In this document: in pieces, positions 7,024-7,397 of the stretch
Layout: the number at the start of each line of letters is the position of its first letter
Numbering within the stretch: position 1 is the stretch's first letter
Assembly: GCA_031272655.1 (NCBI GenBank)
Contig: JAISTJ010000103.1
Location: 1 to 7,397 of the forward strand
Direction: 5' to 3'
DNA length: 7,397 nt
Source: Tannerella sp.
GTDB lineage: Bacteria; Bacteroidota; Bacteroidia; Bacteroidales; Tannerellaceae
Position numbers and translations under genes: made by a program
The notes under the pieces: model-generated
The model's input: only the letters and a program-made list of their open reading frames with translations
Told to the model about the DNA's origin: nothing
Databases searched by the model: none

Positions 7024-7397
7024 ATGATAAACAAAGAACTGATAAATCCGCGCAGTATCGTTGTGGTTGGGGGGTCGAACAAGACTTCCAAACCGGGCGG
7101 GAACTGTATCCGTAACCTGCTGAACGGCGGGTTCGCGGGCGAATTGTATGCCGTTAATGCTAAAGAGACTGACGTTCAGGGTCTTAAATGCTATGCGAGC
7201 GTGGATGATATTCCGCAGACCGACCTTGCGGTGATTTCCGTGCCTGCCGCCGCATGCCTCGACGTCGTTACTACGCTCGCCGAAAAGAAAGGCGTCAAGG
7301 CGTTCATTATGTTCACGGCGGGCTTCGGCGAGACGAGCGCAGAGGGCGGCTTGGCGGAGAAGCAGATTGTAGAGGTTATTGACCGCGCGGGCGCAAG
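7024..7397 (+). CDS. Acetate-CoA ligase (ADP-forming)-like protein, N-terminal part
   Basis: The gene runs off the right edge after 124 codons. The visible part is a Rossmann-type CoA-binding domain: MINKELINPRSIVVVGGSNK at the start (glycine-rich loop VVVGGSN), GELYAVNAKETDVQGLKCY, DLAVISVPAAAC, and FIMFTAGFGE, as in the alpha part of ADP-forming acyl-CoA synthetases. These cytoplasmic enzymes interconvert acyl-CoA, ADP and phosphate with acid, CoA and ATP, which yields ATP in acetate-forming fermenters. In Bacteroidales they are usually single chains of about 690 residues that fuse alpha and beta parts. The phosphohistidine segment and the ATP-grasp domain lie beyond the edge, so acid specificity and completeness cannot be judged. 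Confidence 0.85.
   Translation, partial: MINKELINPRSIVVVGGSNKTSKPGGNCIRNLLNGGFAGELYAVNAKETDVQGLKCYASVDDIPQTDLAVISVPAAACLDVVTTLAEKKGVKAFIMFTAGFGETSAEGGLAEKQIVEVIDRAGA

Overview
The window looks like chromosomal DNA of a member of the Bacteroidota, most likely Bacteroidales. It holds an adjacent SusC/RagA and SusD/RagB pair, promoter motifs of the Bacteroides type (TAnnTTTG), starts without Shine-Dalgarno sequences in A/T-rich leaders, and families typical of this phylum. Every supportable gene lies on the + strand. Genus and species cannot be read from the sequence.

Layout. Bases 1-59 may hold the tail of an upstream gene, but this cannot be settled. Bases 60-181 are a tandem array of 16 units (AATTAAG and close variants, 7 or 9 bases long). 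A T-rich leader with a clear TATCTTTG promoter box (287-294) then drives an operon: a 999-residue SusC-type TonB-dependent transporter (336-3335) and, 13 bases later, its 588-residue SusD-type surface lipoprotein (3349-5115). The operon ends at a 20-bp hairpin (5131-5174) whose right flank can also form a competing hairpin.

Next comes an AT-rich stretch with a small secreted protein of 161 residues (5227-5712) that resembles a PKD/Ig-like module, closed by a clear intrinsic terminator (5772-5815). At about 5821 composition changes abruptly and a 356-residue ORF begins (5851-6921). It reads like the C-terminal part of a larger Bacteroidota envelope protein (macroglobulin-like and TonB-receptor-plug-like segments) and has no signal peptide, so it is probably a 5'-truncated remnant. 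The window ends inside the CoA-binding domain of an acetate-CoA ligase (ADP-forming)-like protein (from 7024), which has its own promoter.

How the genes work together. SusC and SusD should form one outer-membrane import complex for an oligomeric nutrient. No glycan-degrading enzyme, sigma/anti-sigma pair or hybrid two-component regulator is present, so the substrate is not deducible. The small secreted protein may be an accessory of the pair or an unrelated insertion. The CoA-ligase gene appears to be an independent housekeeping unit. I see no convincing new multi-gene system. The most unusual points are the 7/9-base repeat array, the two overlapping mutually exclusive hairpins after susD, and the compositionally foreign small gene that ends at a truncated gene.
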